DNA of 64,000 bases from Sphaerotilus hippei (GCF_003201595.1 NZ_QJJS01000002.1:148317-212316); one strand, 5' to 3'; numbered from the stretch's first letter, positions 29,594-40,277 are shown. Notes: generated from the sequence alone by a model not told the origin. A program made the numbers and translations.

Positions 29594-30456
29594 TGACGAG
29601 CGCAACTCTGCTGGCATCGCGCGTGGCGATGCACCGCAAACGCAAGGTGGTCAACGCCATCGCGCTGATGATGTCGCTGGCCGCGATGGCCTTCGGCCTG
29701 GTCTGGCTGATCTGGATCCTGTTCGAGACCGTGCGACTGGGCCTGGGCGGCATCTCGCTGGCGCTGTTCACCGAGATGACGCCGCCCCCGATGGAAGAGG
29801 GCGGGCTGGCCAACGCGATCTTCGGCTCGCTGCTGATGGTCGGCGCAGCCACCCTGATCGGCACGCCGATCGGCGTGCTGGCCGGGGTCTACCTGGCCGA
29901 GTACGGCCAGGCCAACTGGCTGGGCCGGGTGACCCGTTTCATCAACGACATCCTGCTGGCGGCGCCGTCGATCGTGATCGGCCTGTTCATCTACTCGATC
30001 TGGGTGTCGCGCCAGAAGTCCTTCTCCGGTTTCGCCGGCGTGCTGGCGCTCGCGCTGATCGTCATCCCGGTGGTCATCCGCACCACCGAGAACATGCTCA
30101 GCCTGATCCCCAACGCGCTGCGCGAGGCCGCCTACGCGCTGGGCACGCCGAAGTGGAAGGTCATCCTGGCCATCACGCTGAAGACCGCCCGCGCCGGCGT
30201 GATGACCGGCATCCTGCTGGCCATCGCCCGCATCGCCGGTGAGACCGCACCGCTGCTGTTCACCGCGCTGTCCAACCAGTTCTGGACCTCCAGCCTCGGC
30301 GAGCCGATGGCCAGCCTGCCGGTGACCATCTTCAAGTTCGCGATGAGCCCTTACGAGAACTGGCAGAAACTGGCGTGGGCAGGCGTGTTCCTGATCACCG
30401 TGGGTGTGCTGGCGCTGAACATCGTGGCGCGCACCTTCTTCCGCAACAAGCACTGA
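29593..30456 (+). CDS. pstA: Phosphate ABC transporter permease PstA
   Basis: A 287-residue permease partner of PstC. Six predicted helices; EAA-type loop [31 protein letters not shown]; the [12 protein letters not shown] segment is typical of PstA. The ATG at 29593 overlaps the pstC stop; a TTG three bases earlier is possible but less likely. Confidence 0.95.
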   Translation: MTSATLLASRVAMHRKRKVVNAIALMMSLAAMAFGLVWLIWILFETVRLGLGGISLALFTEMTPPPMEEGGLANAIFGSLLMVGAATLIGTPIGVLAGVYLAEYGQANWLGRVTRFINDILLAAPSIVIGLFIYSIWVSRQKSFSGFAGVLALALIVIPVVIRTTENMLSLIPNALREAAYALGTPKWKVILAITLKTARAGVMTGILLAIARIAGETAPLLFTALSNQFWTSSLGEPMASLPVTIFKFAMSPYENWQKLAWAGVFLITVGVLALNIVARTFFRNKH

Positions 30457-30475
30457 ATCCCTGCCGAGGCATTCC

Positions 30476-31261
30476 ATGGACACCAAAGTCAATCTGCCGG
30501 TGAGCGAGAAGATCAAGCTCTCGGTCCGCAACCTGAACTTCTACTACGGCCACTTCCATGCGTTGAAGAACATCAACATGGAGCTGCCCGAGAAGAAGGT
30601 CACCGCCTTCATCGGCCCCTCGGGCTGCGGCAAGTCCACGCTGCTGCGCACCTTCAACCGCATGTTCGAGCTCTACCCCGAGCAGCGTGCCGAAGGCGAG
30701 ATCCTGCTCGACGGCCAGGACATCCTCAAGAGCAAGGAAGACATCTCGCTGATCCGTGCCCGCGTGGGCATGGTCTTCCAGAAGCCCACGCCCTTCCCGA
30801 TGTCGATCTACGACAACATCGCCTTCGGCGTGCGGCTGTTCGAGAGCCTGTCGCGTGCCGAGATGGACGAGCGGGTCGAGTGGGCCCTGAAGAAGGCCGC
30901 GCTCTGGACCGAGGTGAAGGACAAGCTCGACAAGAGCGGCTCGGGCCTGTCGGGTGGCCAGCAGCAGCGCCTGTGCATCGCGCGCGGCATCGCCATCAAG
31001 CCCGAGGTGCTGCTGCTCGACGAGCCCTGCTCGGCGCTGGATCCGATCTCGACGGGCAAGATCGAGGAGCTGATCGACGAGCTCAAGAGCGACTACACCG
31101 TGCTGATCGTGACCCACAACATGCAGCAGGCCGCGCGCAGTTCCGACTACACCGCCTACATGTACCTGGGTGACCTGATCGAGTTCGGACCGACGTCGGA
31201 GCTCTTCATGAAGCCGAAGAAAAAAGAGACGGAAGACTACATCACCGGCCGTTTCGGCTGA
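30476..31261 (+). CDS. pstB: Phosphate ABC transporter ATP-binding protein PstB
   Basis: A 261-residue ABC ATPase. Walker [10 protein letters not shown] at 47-55, Q-loop [16 protein letters not shown], signature [14 protein letters not shown], Walker [14 protein letters not shown] and the switch His (VTHNMQQA). It drives phosphate import and, with PhoU and PhoR, signals phosphate status. Confidence 0.97.
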   Translation: MDTKVNLPVSEKIKLSVRNLNFYYGHFHALKNINMELPEKKVTAFIGPSGCGKSTLLRTFNRMFELYPEQRAEGEILLDGQDILKSKEDISLIRARVGMVFQKPTPFPMSIYDNIAFGVRLFESLSRAEMDERVEWALKKAALWTEVKDKLDKSGSGLSGGQQQRLCIARGIAIKPEVLLLDEPCSALDPISTGKIEELIDELKSDYTVLIVTHNMQQAARSSDYTAYMYLGDLIEFGPTSELFMKPKKKETEDYITGRFG

Positions 31262-31270
31262 CGTCCGGCA

Positions 31271-31299
31271 GGCCCGCAGCGACGCGGGTCGTGCGGGCC
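31271..31299 (+). terminator. Hairpin between pstB and phoU
   Basis: GGCCCGCA (31271-31278) and TGCGGGCC (31292-31299) form an 8-bp perfect stem with a 13-base loop; a short ACTCTTCTT pyrimidine stretch follows. It may attenuate or process the transcript ahead of phoU. Confidence 0.4.
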
Positions 31300-31322
31300 A
31301 CTCTTCTTGAAGGACTCCTTCC

Positions 31323-32027
31323 ATGGACAAGCATCTCGTCAGCCAGTTCGACAACGAGCTCAACGGCATTTCCACCCGCGTGCTCGAAATGGGCGGCATG
31401 GTCGAATCCCAGGTGGCCCAGGCCATCTACGCGCTGACCCATTTCAGCAGCGAAACCGCCGCCCAGGTCATCCAGACCGAGGAGCGTGTCAACCAGATGG
31501 AAGTGGAGATCGATCGTGACCTGTCGGGCATCATCGCCCGCCGCCAGCCCACGGCGCGCGACCTGCGCCTGCTGATCGCGATCTCCAAGACCATCGGCAA
31601 CCTCGAGCGGGTGGGCGACGAAGCCGCCCGCATCGCCCGCACCGTGCAGCGCCTGGTCAACACCGGCGTCTCCAGCCGCCTGCGCCTGCCGGTGTCGGAC
31701 GTGTCCTTCGAGGCGCAGCTGGCCATCGCCTCGCTGCACAAGGCGCTCGACGCGTTCGCGCGCCTGGACGTCAACCAGGCCATCGCCGTCATCAAGCAGG
31801 ACAACGAGATCGACGCCGAGTTCGACGGTTTCATGCGCAAGCTCATCACCTACATGATGGAAGACCCGCGCACGATCTCGGCCTCCATCGACCTGGTCTT
31901 CGTGGCCAAGGCGATCGAGCGTGTCGGCGACCACGCGAAGAACCTAGCCGAGCAGATCATCTACATCGTCAAGGGCACCGACGTGCGTCACAACACGCCC
32001 GACACGGTCGAGACGCTGGCCAAGTGA
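31323..32027 (+). CDS. phoU: Phosphate signaling complex protein PhoU
   Basis: A 234-residue PhoU: two tandem three-helix bundles with the metal-binding E/DxxxD motifs (NLERVGDEAARIA near residue 97 and AIERVGDHAKNLAEQIIY near 200). PhoU represses PhoR signalling when PstSCAB reports sufficient phosphate. It lies between pstB and phoB. Confidence 0.96.
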   Translation: MDKHLVSQFDNELNGISTRVLEMGGMVESQVAQAIYALTHFSSETAAQVIQTEERVNQMEVEIDRDLSGIIARRQPTARDLRLLIAISKTIGNLERVGDEAARIARTVQRLVNTGVSSRLRLPVSDVSFEAQLAIASLHKALDAFARLDVNQAIAVIKQDNEIDAEFDGFMRKLITYMMEDPRTISASIDLVFVAKAIERVGDHAKNLAEQIIYIVKGTDVRHNTPDTVETLAK

Positions 32028-32059
32028 TTGAAGGAGTTTTCTGTGTCCGGGGTGTCTAA

Positions 32060-32758
32060 ATGAGTCGAGTGCTGGTCGTCGAGGACGAGACCGCGATCGC
32101 GGAGCTGATCTCCATCAACCTGCGCCATGCCGGCTACGAGGTCACGCTCGCGGCCACGGCCGAACAGGCCCAGGCGGCGGTGGATGCGGTGCTGCCCGAT
32201 CTGGTGCTGCTGGACTGGATGCTGCCCGGCAGCTCCGGCATCGCGCTGGCCCGCCAGTGGCGTGCGGCGGCCCGCACGCGCGAGCTGCCCATCATCATGC
32301 TGACGGCCCGCGCCGAGGAGTCCGACAAGGTCGTGGGCCTCGATGCCGGCGCCGACGACTACCTGACCAAGCCGTTCTCCACCGGCGAGCTGCTGGCGCG
32401 CATCCGTGCGGTGCTGCGCCGCCGTGCGCCCGAGGCGCTCGACAGCGCGGTGGAGGTCGGTCACTTGCGCCTGGACCCGTCGACCCGCCGCGTCACCCGC
32501 GGGGCCGAGGAGATCCGGGTCGGTCCGACCGAATTCCGCCTGCTGCACTTCTTCATGACCCATCCCGAGCGTGTGCACACCCGTGCGCAGTTGCTCGACC
32601 GGGTCTGGGGTGACCATGTGTTCATCGAGGAGCGCACGGTGGACGTGCACGTCAAGCGCCTGCGCGAGGCGCTGTCGCCGGTGCAGTGCTCGCAGATGAT
32701 CGAGACGGTGCGTGGCGCCGGCTATCGACTGACGCAGAGCGGGCTGGCGGCCGCCTGA
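32060..32758 (+). CDS. phoB: Phosphate regulon response regulator PhoB
   Basis: A 232-residue OmpR-type response regulator. The receiver domain has EDE at 8-10, phosphoacceptor Asp52 (LVLLDWMLPG) and Lys near 108 (LTKPF); the winged-helix domain (about 130-230) has RTVDVHVKRLREAL as recognition helix. It is expected to bind the Pho box upstream of pstS. It begins 32 bases after phoU. Confidence 0.96.
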   Translation: MSRVLVVEDETAIAELISINLRHAGYEVTLAATAEQAQAAVDAVLPDLVLLDWMLPGSSGIALARQWRAAARTRELPIIMLTARAEESDKVVGLDAGADDYLTKPFSTGELLARIRAVLRRRAPEALDSAVEVGHLRLDPSTRRVTRGAEEIRVGPTEFRLLHFFMTHPERVHTRAQLLDRVWGDHVFIEERTVDVHVKRLREALSPVQCSQMIETVRGAGYRLTQSGLAAA

Positions 32759-32786
32759 GCGGGCCGATTTCAGGGGATTGCGGGCC

Positions 32787-34172
32787 ATGGGCTTGATTGC
32801 AGGACGTCTGTTGATGGCGATCTTCCTGATGAGCCTGGGGGCCCTGACGGGTTTCCTGGTCGGTCGGGTGGTCGGTCATGTCTTCTGGGGGGTGTGGATT
32901 GGCGCGGTGCTGGGCGTGTCGCTGGCCCAGGTGCGCGAGACCTACCGCGCGCTGCGCCTGATCCGCTGGCTGCGCGAGGGCGGCGACGGGCCGGCACCAC
33001 GTGCCGGCGAGGTCTGGGGCGAGCTCGCCTACCGCTTCGAGCGCCACCTGCAGCTGCGCCAGCGGGAGCTGGTCGGTGAGCGCCAGCGCCTGGCGCAGTT
33101 CCTCTCGGCCATCGAGGCCTCGCCGATCGGCCTGCTGCTGCTCGACGCCGAGGAGCACATCAGCTGGCTCAATCCGGTCGCGGCCGACCACCTCGGCCTG
33201 CACCGCGAACGTGACCTGGGCCAGCGCATCACCAACCTGGTCCGCCATCCTGCCTTCGTGGGGCATCTGCAGCAGGCCGATCCCGTCGAGCCGGTGAGCA
33301 TGCTCAACCACCAGAACGGCCTGACGCTGTCGGTGCAGATCCGGCCCTACGGTGACGGGCTGCGCCTGATCCTGACCCAGGACGTGACCGAGCGCCTGCG
33401 CGCCGACGCGATGCGGCGCGACTTTGTGGCCAATGTGTCCCACGAGATCCGCACGCCGCTGACGGTGCTGGCCGGTTTCGTCGAGACGCTGACCAATCTG
33501 CCGCTGACGCCGGTGGAGCGCCAGCGGGTGCTGGCCCTGATGACCCAGCAGACCAACCGCATGCAGTCGCTGGTGTCGGACCTGCTGACGCTGGCCCAGC
33601 TCGAGGGCAGCCCGCGCCCGCCGGCCGACCACTGGGTGCCGGTCAGCGCCTTGCTGCAGCAGGTCGAGCTGGAGGCGCAGGCGCTGTCCAAGGGCCGCCA
33701 CCAGCTGGTATTCCACGAGCCCGGCCAGCCCGCCGCGGCCATCGCGGGCCACCAGAGCGAGCTGCTGTCGGCCCTGGCCAATCTGGTCAGCAACGCGGTG
33801 CGCTACACGCCCGACGGGGGCCGCATCGAGGTCCGCTGGCTTGCGGGCAGCACCACGCAGCCTGGCTGCTTCGAGGTCAGGGACACCGGCATCGGCATCG
33901 CCCGCGAGCACCTGCCCCGCATCACCGAACGTTTCTACCGCGTCGATGGCAGCCGCTCTCGCGAGACCGGGGGCACGGGCCTGGGCCTGTCCATCGTCAA
34001 GCACGTGCTGCAGCGCCACGGTGCCGAGCTCGAGGTCGACAGCGAGCCGGGCAAGGGCTCGTGCTTCCGCATCGTCGTGCCGGCCGTGCGCACCCGTTAT
34101 GTCCAGGCGGTGCCGTCGATCGGCCCGGCCGGGCGCGAGAGCGAACCCGCGACGGCGCTGCGCGGCCGCTGA
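32787..34172 (+). CDS. phoR: Phosphate regulon sensor histidine kinase PhoR
   Basis: A 461-residue sensor kinase with a hydrophobic N-terminus (two segments within about 1-50), a DUF3329-like linker, a PAS domain (about 95-195) and the kinase core: H-box NVSHEIRTPLT with His219, N-box LVSNAVRYTP, and G-boxes DTGIGI and GGTGLGLSIVKHV. No large periplasmic domain, consistent with sensing via PstB/PhoU. The ATG at 32787 lies 10 bases after AGGGGA. Confidence 0.95.
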   Translation: MGLIAGRLLMAIFLMSLGALTGFLVGRVVGHVFWGVWIGAVLGVSLAQVRETYRALRLIRWLREGGDGPAPRAGEVWGELAYRFERHLQLRQRELVGERQRLAQFLSAIEASPIGLLLLDAEEHISWLNPVAADHLGLHRERDLGQRITNLVRHPAFVGHLQQADPVEPVSMLNHQNGLTLSVQIRPYGDGLRLILTQDVTERLRADAMRRDFVANVSHEIRTPLTVLAGFVETLTNLPLTPVERQRVLALMTQQTNRMQSLVSDLLTLAQLEGSPRPPADHWVPVSALLQQVELEAQALSKGRHQLVFHEPGQPAAAIAGHQSELLSALANLVSNAVRYTPDGGRIEVRWLAGSTTQPGCFEVRDTGIGIAREHLPRITERFYRVDGSRSRETGGTGLGLSIVKHVLQRHGAELEVDSEPGKGSCFRIVVPAVRTRYVQAVPSIGPAGRESEPATALRGR

Positions 34173-34190
34173 GCCGCATCGAGGAAAGGC

Positions 34191-34211
34191 CCGGGCCGCG
34201 CGGCGGCCCGG
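34191..34211. terminator. Hairpin between convergent phoR and GT-C-like gene
   Basis: CCGGGCCGC (34191-34199) pairs perfectly with GCGGCCCGG (34203-34211) over a 3-base loop. On the minus strand it is followed by GCCTTTCCTC, a weak T-rich tract, so it best fits the end of the membrane-protein gene. Confidence 0.5.
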
Positions 34212-34217
34212 CGTGTC

Positions 34218-35879
34218 TCAGGCGCGTCGGTAGAGGTAGAACACCTCGTTGCGATCGGTGGGGCGGCGCAGCTTGTCGACCAGCCGCCAGCCCTGCGGCA
34301 CGACCTGGTGGGTGCTCGGGGCGGGGCGGTTGACCGCTTCGGTGCGCCGGATGATCATCCAGTCGCAACCGGCCTGCGAACGATCGCGGCTCAGTCGCCA
34401 GCGCCCCTGGGCCTCGAGGGCCGCCAGCTGGCTGCGACCCAGGTCGGGGCCGGCGATGCAGGCCTCCGCGGGGATGATGCGCGCGATGCGGTTCATCAGC
34501 GGACGGTAGCTGCGCGCATGGTCGAGCAGCGGCAGCCACAGCGTCATCAGCAGCAGCCAGCTCAGCGCCACGCCGCTGGCGGGCAGCACCAGGCTCTTCC
34601 ACAGCACCGGGCGGTGCTGCGACGTGCGCCAGCGCACCAGCCAGATCCAGGCGATCGTCGCCAGCAGGGCCAGCACGAAGACGGGGGCATTGAAGCGGTG
34701 CTCGAACCCGGGTGCCAGGCGGGCGATGTTGATGGCCGGCTGGGCCGGCACCCCCGTCTGCACCGAGGCGTAGAGCACCCACAGCAGCAGCGCCAGGATG
34801 CTGAAGAAGAAGACCGAGAACCAGTCGATCGCCGCACTGACGGTGCGCTTGAGCGTCGGCAGCGAAAACGCGGCCAGCACGGCCAGCGAGGGCAGGGCGA
34901 TCATCAGCGCCCGCTCCGACGCGCCCATCGCGGCGCTGGCGCCGATCGCCACCGCCGCCACCGACAGCGGGATCAGCACGTGGTGATGGCCCAGCTGGCG
35001 GCGCCAGCGCCACAGCGTCCAGCCCACCAGCGGCCAGATCGGCCAGGTGAACCAGGCCAGCAGCTTGGGCATGCCCAGCACCTCGGGCAGCGGCGCGAGC
35101 CGGGAGGCCCAGGCGTCCACCGCGGCGGCCGCGGCGGCCGAGATCAGCATGCCCAGCAGCAGCCAGGGCACCAGCGCCCGTGTGGGGGCGTGTGACGAGC
35201 GCCGGGCCAGCACCACGCCGACGCCGCCATAGAGCAGACCGGTGGTCGCCGCCCCGCTCAGGGCCAGCGCCGGCAGGGCCACCAGCAGGGCGATGATGCT
35301 GCGGCCATGCCGGTGCCGACTGGCCGCCAGGCCGTAGAGCAGCAGGCTGCTGGCCGCCAGCTGCACCAGCTCCGGCGTGGTCTCGTGACCCAGCTGCAGC
35401 AGGCCCAGCGGGGCGATCAGCGCCAGCACCGAGGCGTCGGCCATCGTGCAGGCGTAGTCGATGCGCGAGGCCTCGCCCCCGAAGGCAAAAGGCAGCGGCT
35501 GCGCCTCGTCGGTGCGGGCGAGGTGGAAGCAGGCGTACCAGGTCAGGGCGAGCGTGGCCACCAGCAGCAGCGCGAACGGCAGCCGGGCGGCCAGGGCCTG
35601 GTCCATCCAGCCCCCGAACGCCTGGATGGACCAGGCCCCGAGCCAGTAGGGCAGGGCGCTGCCCTCGCTGGACAGTCCGGCGATGCTCGGATTCAGCCAG
35701 CCGGAGTCGCCGCGCACCAGGCTCAGCATGTAGCCGAAAGCGGTGATGTCGGCATTTTTCCAGGGGTCCCGGAAGAAGATGCCGGGCAGCACATAGGCTG
35801 CGCACAGCAGCCACAAGGCCAGCCGGGGCAGTCGCCGCACGGCTCGCTGGGTCACGAGGGCCGGATTGGGAGTGTTCAC
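34218..35879 (-). CDS. ArnT/PMT-like (GT-C fold) membrane glycosyltransferase, putative
   Basis: A 553-residue polytopic membrane protein with about 11-13 hydrophobic segments and a soluble C-terminal region (about 450-553). The first loop after helix 1 contains FFRDPWKNADITAFGY, the acidic first-loop signature position of GT-C glycosyltransferases that use polyprenyl-phosphate sugars. Acceptor and donor are not known; lipid A or glycan modification is possible. The start is a GTG with poor ribosome site, so the N-terminus is uncertain. Confidence 0.7.
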   Translation of the reverse strand: MNTPNPALVTQRAVRRLPRLALWLLCAAYVLPGIFFRDPWKNADITAFGYMLSLVRGDSGWLNPSIAGLSSEGSALPYWLGAWSIQAFGGWMDQALAARLPFALLLVATLALTWYACFHLARTDEAQPLPFAFGGEASRIDYACTMADASVLALIAPLGLLQLGHETTPELVQLAASSLLLYGLAASRHRHGRSIIALLVALPALALSGAATTGLLYGGVGVVLARRSSHAPTRALVPWLLLGMLISAAAAAAVDAWASRLAPLPEVLGMPKLLAWFTWPIWPLVGWTLWRWRRQLGHHHVLIPLSVAAVAIGASAAMGASERALMIALPSLAVLAAFSLPTLKRTVSAAIDWFSVFFFSILALLLWVLYASVQTGVPAQPAINIARLAPGFEHRFNAPVFVLALLATIAWIWLVRWRTSQHRPVLWKSLVLPASGVALSWLLLMTLWLPLLDHARSYRPLMNRIARIIPAEACIAGPDLGRSQLAALEAQGRWRLSRDRSQAGCDWMIIRRTEAVNRPAPSTHQVVPQGWRLVDKLRRPTDRNEVFYLYRRA

Positions 35880-35941
35880 GGGACGGGGCAGAAGCCGCAG
35901 TGGAGGAGGCGCACCGATTCTGGCGCCGAAACGGGCGGACC

Positions 35942-35969
35942 AAAAAAAAGGGCAGCCGGAGCTGCCCTT
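35942..35969 (-). terminator. Intrinsic terminator of rpmE2
   Basis: On the minus strand AAGGGCAGC, a TCCG loop and GCTGCCCTT form a 9-bp stem followed by a run of T (the plus-strand A run at 35942-35949). Confidence 0.92.
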
Positions 35970-35990
35970 CCTGACGTCTGCGACAGGATC

Positions 35991-36248
35991 TTACTTCTTG
36001 ATGCCCACGCGGAACTTGTTGCGGAACTTCTCGACGCGTCCACCCAGACTGTCGATGCTCTTCTGCGTGCCGGTGTAGAACGGGTGCGTTTCGCTGGTCG
36101 TTTCCAGCTTGAACAGCGGCAGTTCGCGGCCATCTTCCATCGTGATGTTCTCACGAGCCGGCGCGCACGAGCGCGTCACGAACTTGAAGCCGTTGGACAG
36201 ATCCACGAAGCAAACTTCGCGGTAGTTCGGGTGGATGCCTTCTTTCAT
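35991..36248 (-). CDS. rpmE2: 50S ribosomal protein L31 type B
   Basis: An 85-residue type B L31 ([41 protein letters not shown]). It lacks the CxxC zinc motif of type A L31; a lone Cys remains in REVCFVD and another in RSCAP. In several bacteria the zinc-free paralog is induced under zinc limitation; no Zur site was identified here. It follows rho in the same direction with an 84-base gap. Confidence 0.95.
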   Translation of the reverse strand: MKEGIHPNYREVCFVDLSNGFKFVTRSCAPARENITMEDGRELPLFKLETTSETHPFYTGTQKSIDSLGGRVEKFRNKFRVGIKK

Positions 36249-36332
36249 TGGAGCCTCGCTGTGATGCCGGGAGCCACGTTGCGCACCATGCACAAGCACT
36301 TTCCGACAGCGGAAAAACGTTGATTATAGCCT

Positions 36333-37595
36333 TCAACCGCCTCGGCGCATCAGGTCGAAGAACTCGACGTTGTTCTTCGTGGACTTCATCTTGCCCAGGA
36401 TGAACTCCATCGCCTCGATTTCGTCCATCGGATAGAGCAGCTTGCGCAGGATCCAGGTCTTCTGCAGGATCTCCGGCTTGAGCAGCAGCTCCTCGCGGCG
36501 GGTGCCCGACTTGTTGAGCATGATCGACGGGTAGACCCGCTTTTCCGACATGCGGCGATCCAGCTGGATCTCGCAGTTGCCCGTGCCCTTGAACTCCTCG
36601 TAGATCACCTCGTCCATGCGGCTGCCGGTGTCGACCAGCGCCGTGCCGATGATGGTCAGCGAGCCGCCTTCCTCGATGTTGCGGGCCGCGCCGAAGAAGC
36701 GCTTGGGGCGCTGCAGCGCGTTGGCGTCCACGCCACCGGTCAGCACCTTGCCCGACGAGGGCAGCACGTTGTTGTAGGCACGCGCCAGACGGGTGATCGA
36801 GTCCAGCAGGATGACCACGTCCTTCTTCAGCTCGACCAGCCGCTTGGCGCGCTCGATCACCATCTCGGCGACCTGCACGTGACGGGCGGCGGGCTCGTCG
36901 AAGGTGGAGCTGATCACCTCGCCGCGCACGGTGCGCTGCATCTCGGTCACTTCTTCCGGCCGTTCGTCGACCAGCAGCACGATCAGGTGGGCATCCGGGT
37001 GGTTGGCCACGATGGCATGCGCCAGGTGCTGCATCATCACCGTCTTGCCGCTCTTGGGCGGCGCGACGAGCAGTGCCCGCTGGCCTTTGCCCAGCGGCGC
37101 GATCAGGTCGATGATGCGGCTGGTGATGTTTTCTTCACCCTTGACCTCACGCTCGAGCCTGAACTGTTCCGTCGGGAACAGCGGGGTCAGGTTCTCGAAC
37201 ATGATCTTGTTCTTGCTCTCCTCGGGCGTCAGTTCGTTGACGCGGTCGACCTTGACCAGGGCGAAATACCGCTCGCCATCCTTGGGCACGCGGACTTCAC
37301 CTTCGATCATGTCGCCGGTGTGGAGATTGAAGCGGCGAATCTGGCTGGGCGAGAGGTAGATGTCGTCGGTGCTGGCCAGGAAACTGGCGTCGGGCGAGCG
37401 CAGGAAGCCGAAGCCGTCGGGCAGGACTTCGAGCACGCCGTCACCGAAGATCTGCTCGCCTTGCCGGGCGCGCTTCTTCATGATCGCGAACATCAGCTCC
37501 TGCTTGCGCATGCGGCCGGTGTTTTCGATCTCGAGCGTCTCCGCCATCTTGACCAGTGCCGAGATGTGTTGCGCCTTGAGTTCGGAGAGATGCAT
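36333..37595 (-). CDS. rho: Transcription termination factor Rho
   Basis: A 420-residue Rho hexameric RNA helicase. N-terminal RNA-binding domain with RNP1 GFGFLR at about 61-66; Walker A APPKSGKT at 178-185; Walker [18 protein letters not shown]-loop and R-loop region around [23 protein letters not shown]. Standard length without an insertion domain. It lies downstream of trxA, the usual order. Confidence 0.98.
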   Translation of the reverse strand: MHLSELKAQHISALVKMAETLEIENTGRMRKQELMFAIMKKRARQGEQIFGDGVLEVLPDGFGFLRSPDASFLASTDDIYLSPSQIRRFNLHTGDMIEGEVRVPKDGERYFALVKVDRVNELTPEESKNKIMFENLTPLFPTEQFRLEREVKGEENITSRIIDLIAPLGKGQRALLVAPPKSGKTVMMQHLAHAIVANHPDAHLIVLLVDERPEEVTEMQRTVRGEVISSTFDEPAARHVQVAEMVIERAKRLVELKKDVVILLDSITRLARAYNNVLPSSGKVLTGGVDANALQRPKRFFGAARNIEEGGSLTIIGTALVDTGSRMDEVIYEEFKGTGNCEIQLDRRMSEKRVYPSIMLNKSGTRREELLLKPEILQKTWILRKLLYPMDEIEAMEFILGKMKSTKNNVEFFDLMRRGG

Positions 37596-37897
37596 GTGGG
37601 TAGGGACCCTGATAGCAGGCGAACACGATGCCAGTCGTGGTCGCCGATGGTGTCGGACACTCCCTCACCCCGTGCGGTGTCCGCGCCGGATGCACTGGGG
37701 CTCGGTGCGGACCTGGCAGCCGATCACCTTGTGGGTGAGACCCGGGGCGTCAGGCACCGGGGGCTGTCAGGCGGATAGGCAGTCGGGGAGGGAGGGTGCC
37801 GAGGCTGCGTTCGAACTGAGACCCTGGATCGGGAACCCTCAGGGGAAGCGCAGTGGCATACGGTACGCAACAGCCGCGAGGCTGCTGTTGCGCCCGA
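37596..37897 (-). promoter_or_regulatory. rho upstream region with promoter inside trxA end
   Basis: This 302-base stretch without a gene precedes rho. On the minus strand a consensus TATAAT (37902 down to 37897) overlaps the trxA stop; a TTGACC lies 19 bases upstream (37927-37922), slightly wide. A 9-bp stem (37866-37874 with 37884-37892) follows the -10 and could end trxA transcripts. The remaining leader of about 270 bases has no ORF and fits the long, self-regulated rho leaders of other bacteria; that role is inferred. Confidence 0.45.
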
Positions 37898-38227
37898 TTA
37901 TAGGTTGGCGTCGATGAATGCGGTCAACTGAACCTTCGACAGGGCGCCAACTTTGGTCGCAGCGAGTTCGCCGCCCTTGAAGATCATCAGCGTCGGGATG
38001 CCGCGGATGCCGAACTTGGCCGGGACCGCGCGGTTTTCGTCGACGTTCATCTTGGCGACCTGCAGGCGGCCGCCGTAGCTGCCGGCGATCTCGTCGAGGA
38101 TCGGCGCGATCATCTTGCAGGGGCCGCACCATTCGGCCCAGTAATCCACCAGAACCGGTTTGTCGGATTGAATCACGTCGGTGTCGAAGGACGCGTCAGA
38201 AATGTGTTTGATGAGGTCGCTGCTCAT
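37898..38227 (-). CDS. trxA: Thioredoxin
   Basis: A 109-residue thioredoxin 1 with active site WCGPC (Cys34, Cys37), [19 protein letters not shown], the cis-Pro loop RGIPTLMIF and the usual length. The ATG at 38227 gives the family N-terminus ([14 protein letters not shown]); the frame is open much further upstream without homology. It is divergent from the HDOD gene. Confidence 0.96.
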   Translation of the reverse strand: MSSDLIKHISDASFDTDVIQSDKPVLVDYWAEWCGPCKMIAPILDEIAGSYGGRLQVAKMNVDENRAVPAKFGIRGIPTLMIFKGGELAATKVGALSKVQLTAFIDANL

Positions 38228-38483
38228 GGCAAATCCGTGGGAGGTCACAACCATCTCGTCAAATCGACGGTTCGATGGGCTCACGTATTTTGGCATGAAC
38301 CATCCGGCCCGGCAGGAACGGGCCCGCTGCGCCTGGCTATGGTGGTGATAGCCGCGGGCCAATAACGGGGCCTGAGCGGTCCTGTTCACCGTTTTGATCC
38401 GGTCCGCGGTGCGGCACACTGGGGCGCATCGAGAGGGAGTGCGCGTTGCGTTCCTGGCGAATTCGAACTGTCGAGTGCTGCTC

Positions 38484-40277
38484 ATGGCCGATGCCGTCTA
38501 CACCGCACCGGGCGTCCTGACGCCTTCTGACCGGAAGCCGGCGGCTGCATTGCGCACCTTCGGCCGGTTTGCCCTGCGGCAGCTGCTCGGGCGCAGCTCG
38601 TTGACGATGGCCTGGCTGGCCCACGACCCCCGCGTGCGCCAGGACGTGCTGCTGATGCTGCCGCGCAAGCCTCCCGCCACGGCCGGTGCGCTGCGGCTGT
38701 GGGCCGAGTCGGTCCAGCGGGCCGGGCGCCTGTCCCATCCCCGCCTGCTGGCGCCCGTCGAGGTGTCGGCCCACGAGGGCTGGCCTTACCTGGTCTGCGA
38801 GCGTTCTGCGGGTGCCGTCACCATGGCCGAGTACCTGTCCGGGCATCGGCCGCCAGCGCCGGCCGAGGTGGTCGACTGGTGCGTCGACCTGCTGTCGGGC
38901 CTGGCCGTGACGCACGAGGCCAATCTGTGCCACGGCGACATCGGCCTGCACAGCGTGGTGATCGATCGGCAGGGGCATCTGGCGCTGTGGGGGCTGGCGG
39001 TGTCCTGCGAGGCGGCGCCCGACGAGATGCCGGGCTCGACGGGCGCACTCGAGCGCCTGCGGGCCCATGCCGAGCGGGATGTCGCGGCCAGCGGCCTGCT
39101 GCTGTTCCAGTGGCTGTCGCGCCAGTCGGCCTTCGACGAACCTGATCTGTCGGTGGCCAGCGCCCGGCTGGGCGAAGACGTCGTGCGCCTGCCCTTCAAT
39201 CTGCCCCATCCGGTGCCCGAGGCCTTGCGGGCCATCGTGAACCGCGCCGTCGACCGCCATCCGCGGCGCCGCTATGTCGGTGCCCGCAGTTTCGAGCGGG
39301 CGCTCGACGGCTGGCGCCAGGTCCAGTCCGCCGACAGGGACGGCCCGCTCGCGCTGCTGCTCGACCGCCTGCGCACGGCCGGGCATCTGCCGGCCCAGCC
39401 CGGCCTGGCTCAGCGTGTGGTCCAGGTCGCGAGGATGGAGAACCGTCGGGTCGACGTGCTCGCGGACCTGGTGCTCCAGGATCCCGCGCTGTCCTTCGAG
39501 CTGCTGCGCATGGTCAACCTGGCCCGGTTCGGGGCGGGCAAGGAAGGGCAGGTCGTCACGGTGCGACGTGCCATCCTGCTGATGGGCGTGGCGGGGGTGC
39601 GCCGTGCCGCCTCGTCGCTGCGGTCCTGGCCCGGGCCGCTGCGGGGCGATGCCGTCGAGGCGATGCAGGCCGGCATGCGGCGCGCGTGGCTGGCCGGGCA
39701 TCTGGCCGAGGTGCTGGCCCCCGGTGGCCTCGACGCCGAAAGCGCGCTGCTGGCCGCGCAGCTGCAGCACCTCGGGCGCATGCTGGTGCTCTATCACTTT
39801 CCTGCCGAGGCCGCGCAGATCCATGCGCTGATGCAGTTCACCCCGGCCCGCTCGGACACCGAACCGGCCATTCCCGGCCTCAGCGAATCGGCTGCCGCGA
39901 TGGCCGTGCTGGGGGTCGACCTGCCCGCGCTGGCGCTGTCGATGGCCCGCCACTGGGGCCTGGGCGAGGTGGTGCTCGAGATGATGGTGCCCTTGCCCCT
40001 CGGGCAGATGGTGCACACGCCGGTCGGGCAGGCGGGCTGGTTCCGGCTGGTGGCCAGCTGTGCCAACGAGATCCTCGAGGCCGACGAACTGGCCGCGCCA
40101 CTGCAGCCGCGGGCGTTTGGACTGGTCGTCTCGCGCTACGCCAAGAGCCTGGGGCTCACGTCCGACGAGATCCGTGCGTCCCTCATCCAGGCCCGTGTGC
40201 TGCTGTCCCAGCACGGGCTGGAGCCGGCCAAGTCCCCGCTGGGCAGCGCCGATGCGTCACCGGATGGGCCGACGTGA
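38484..40277 (+). CDS. HDOD-domain protein with degenerate N-terminal kinase domain
   Basis: A 597-residue protein. Residues about 25-280 have a protein-kinase-like fold outline but the catalytic loop reads [12 protein letters not shown] (His150-Gly-Asp152; the usual Arg and Asn are missing) and the DFG position reads LWGLAV, so it is probably a pseudokinase. Residues about 300-510 form an HDOD domain ([25 protein letters not shown]), a catalytically reduced HD fold seen in bacterial signalling. The start is uncertain: ATG 38484 is the best candidate but has no strong ribosome site. Confidence 0.78.
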   Translation: MADAVYTAPGVLTPSDRKPAAALRTFGRFALRQLLGRSSLTMAWLAHDPRVRQDVLLMLPRKPPATAGALRLWAESVQRAGRLSHPRLLAPVEVSAHEGWPYLVCERSAGAVTMAEYLSGHRPPAPAEVVDWCVDLLSGLAVTHEANLCHGDIGLHSVVIDRQGHLALWGLAVSCEAAPDEMPGSTGALERLRAHAERDVAASGLLLFQWLSRQSAFDEPDLSVASARLGEDVVRLPFNLPHPVPEALRAIVNRAVDRHPRRRYVGARSFERALDGWRQVQSADRDGPLALLLDRLRTAGHLPAQPGLAQRVVQVARMENRRVDVLADLVLQDPALSFELLRMVNLARFGAGKEGQVVTVRRAILLMGVAGVRRAASSLRSWPGPLRGDAVEAMQAGMRRAWLAGHLAEVLAPGGLDAESALLAAQLQHLGRMLVLYHFPAEAAQIHALMQFTPARSDTEPAIPGLSESAAAMAVLGVDLPALALSMARHWGLGEVVLEMMVPLPLGQMVHTPVGQAGWFRLVASCANEILEADELAAPLQPRAFGLVVSRYAKSLGLTSDEIRASLIQARVLLSQHGLEPAKSPLGSADASPDGPT

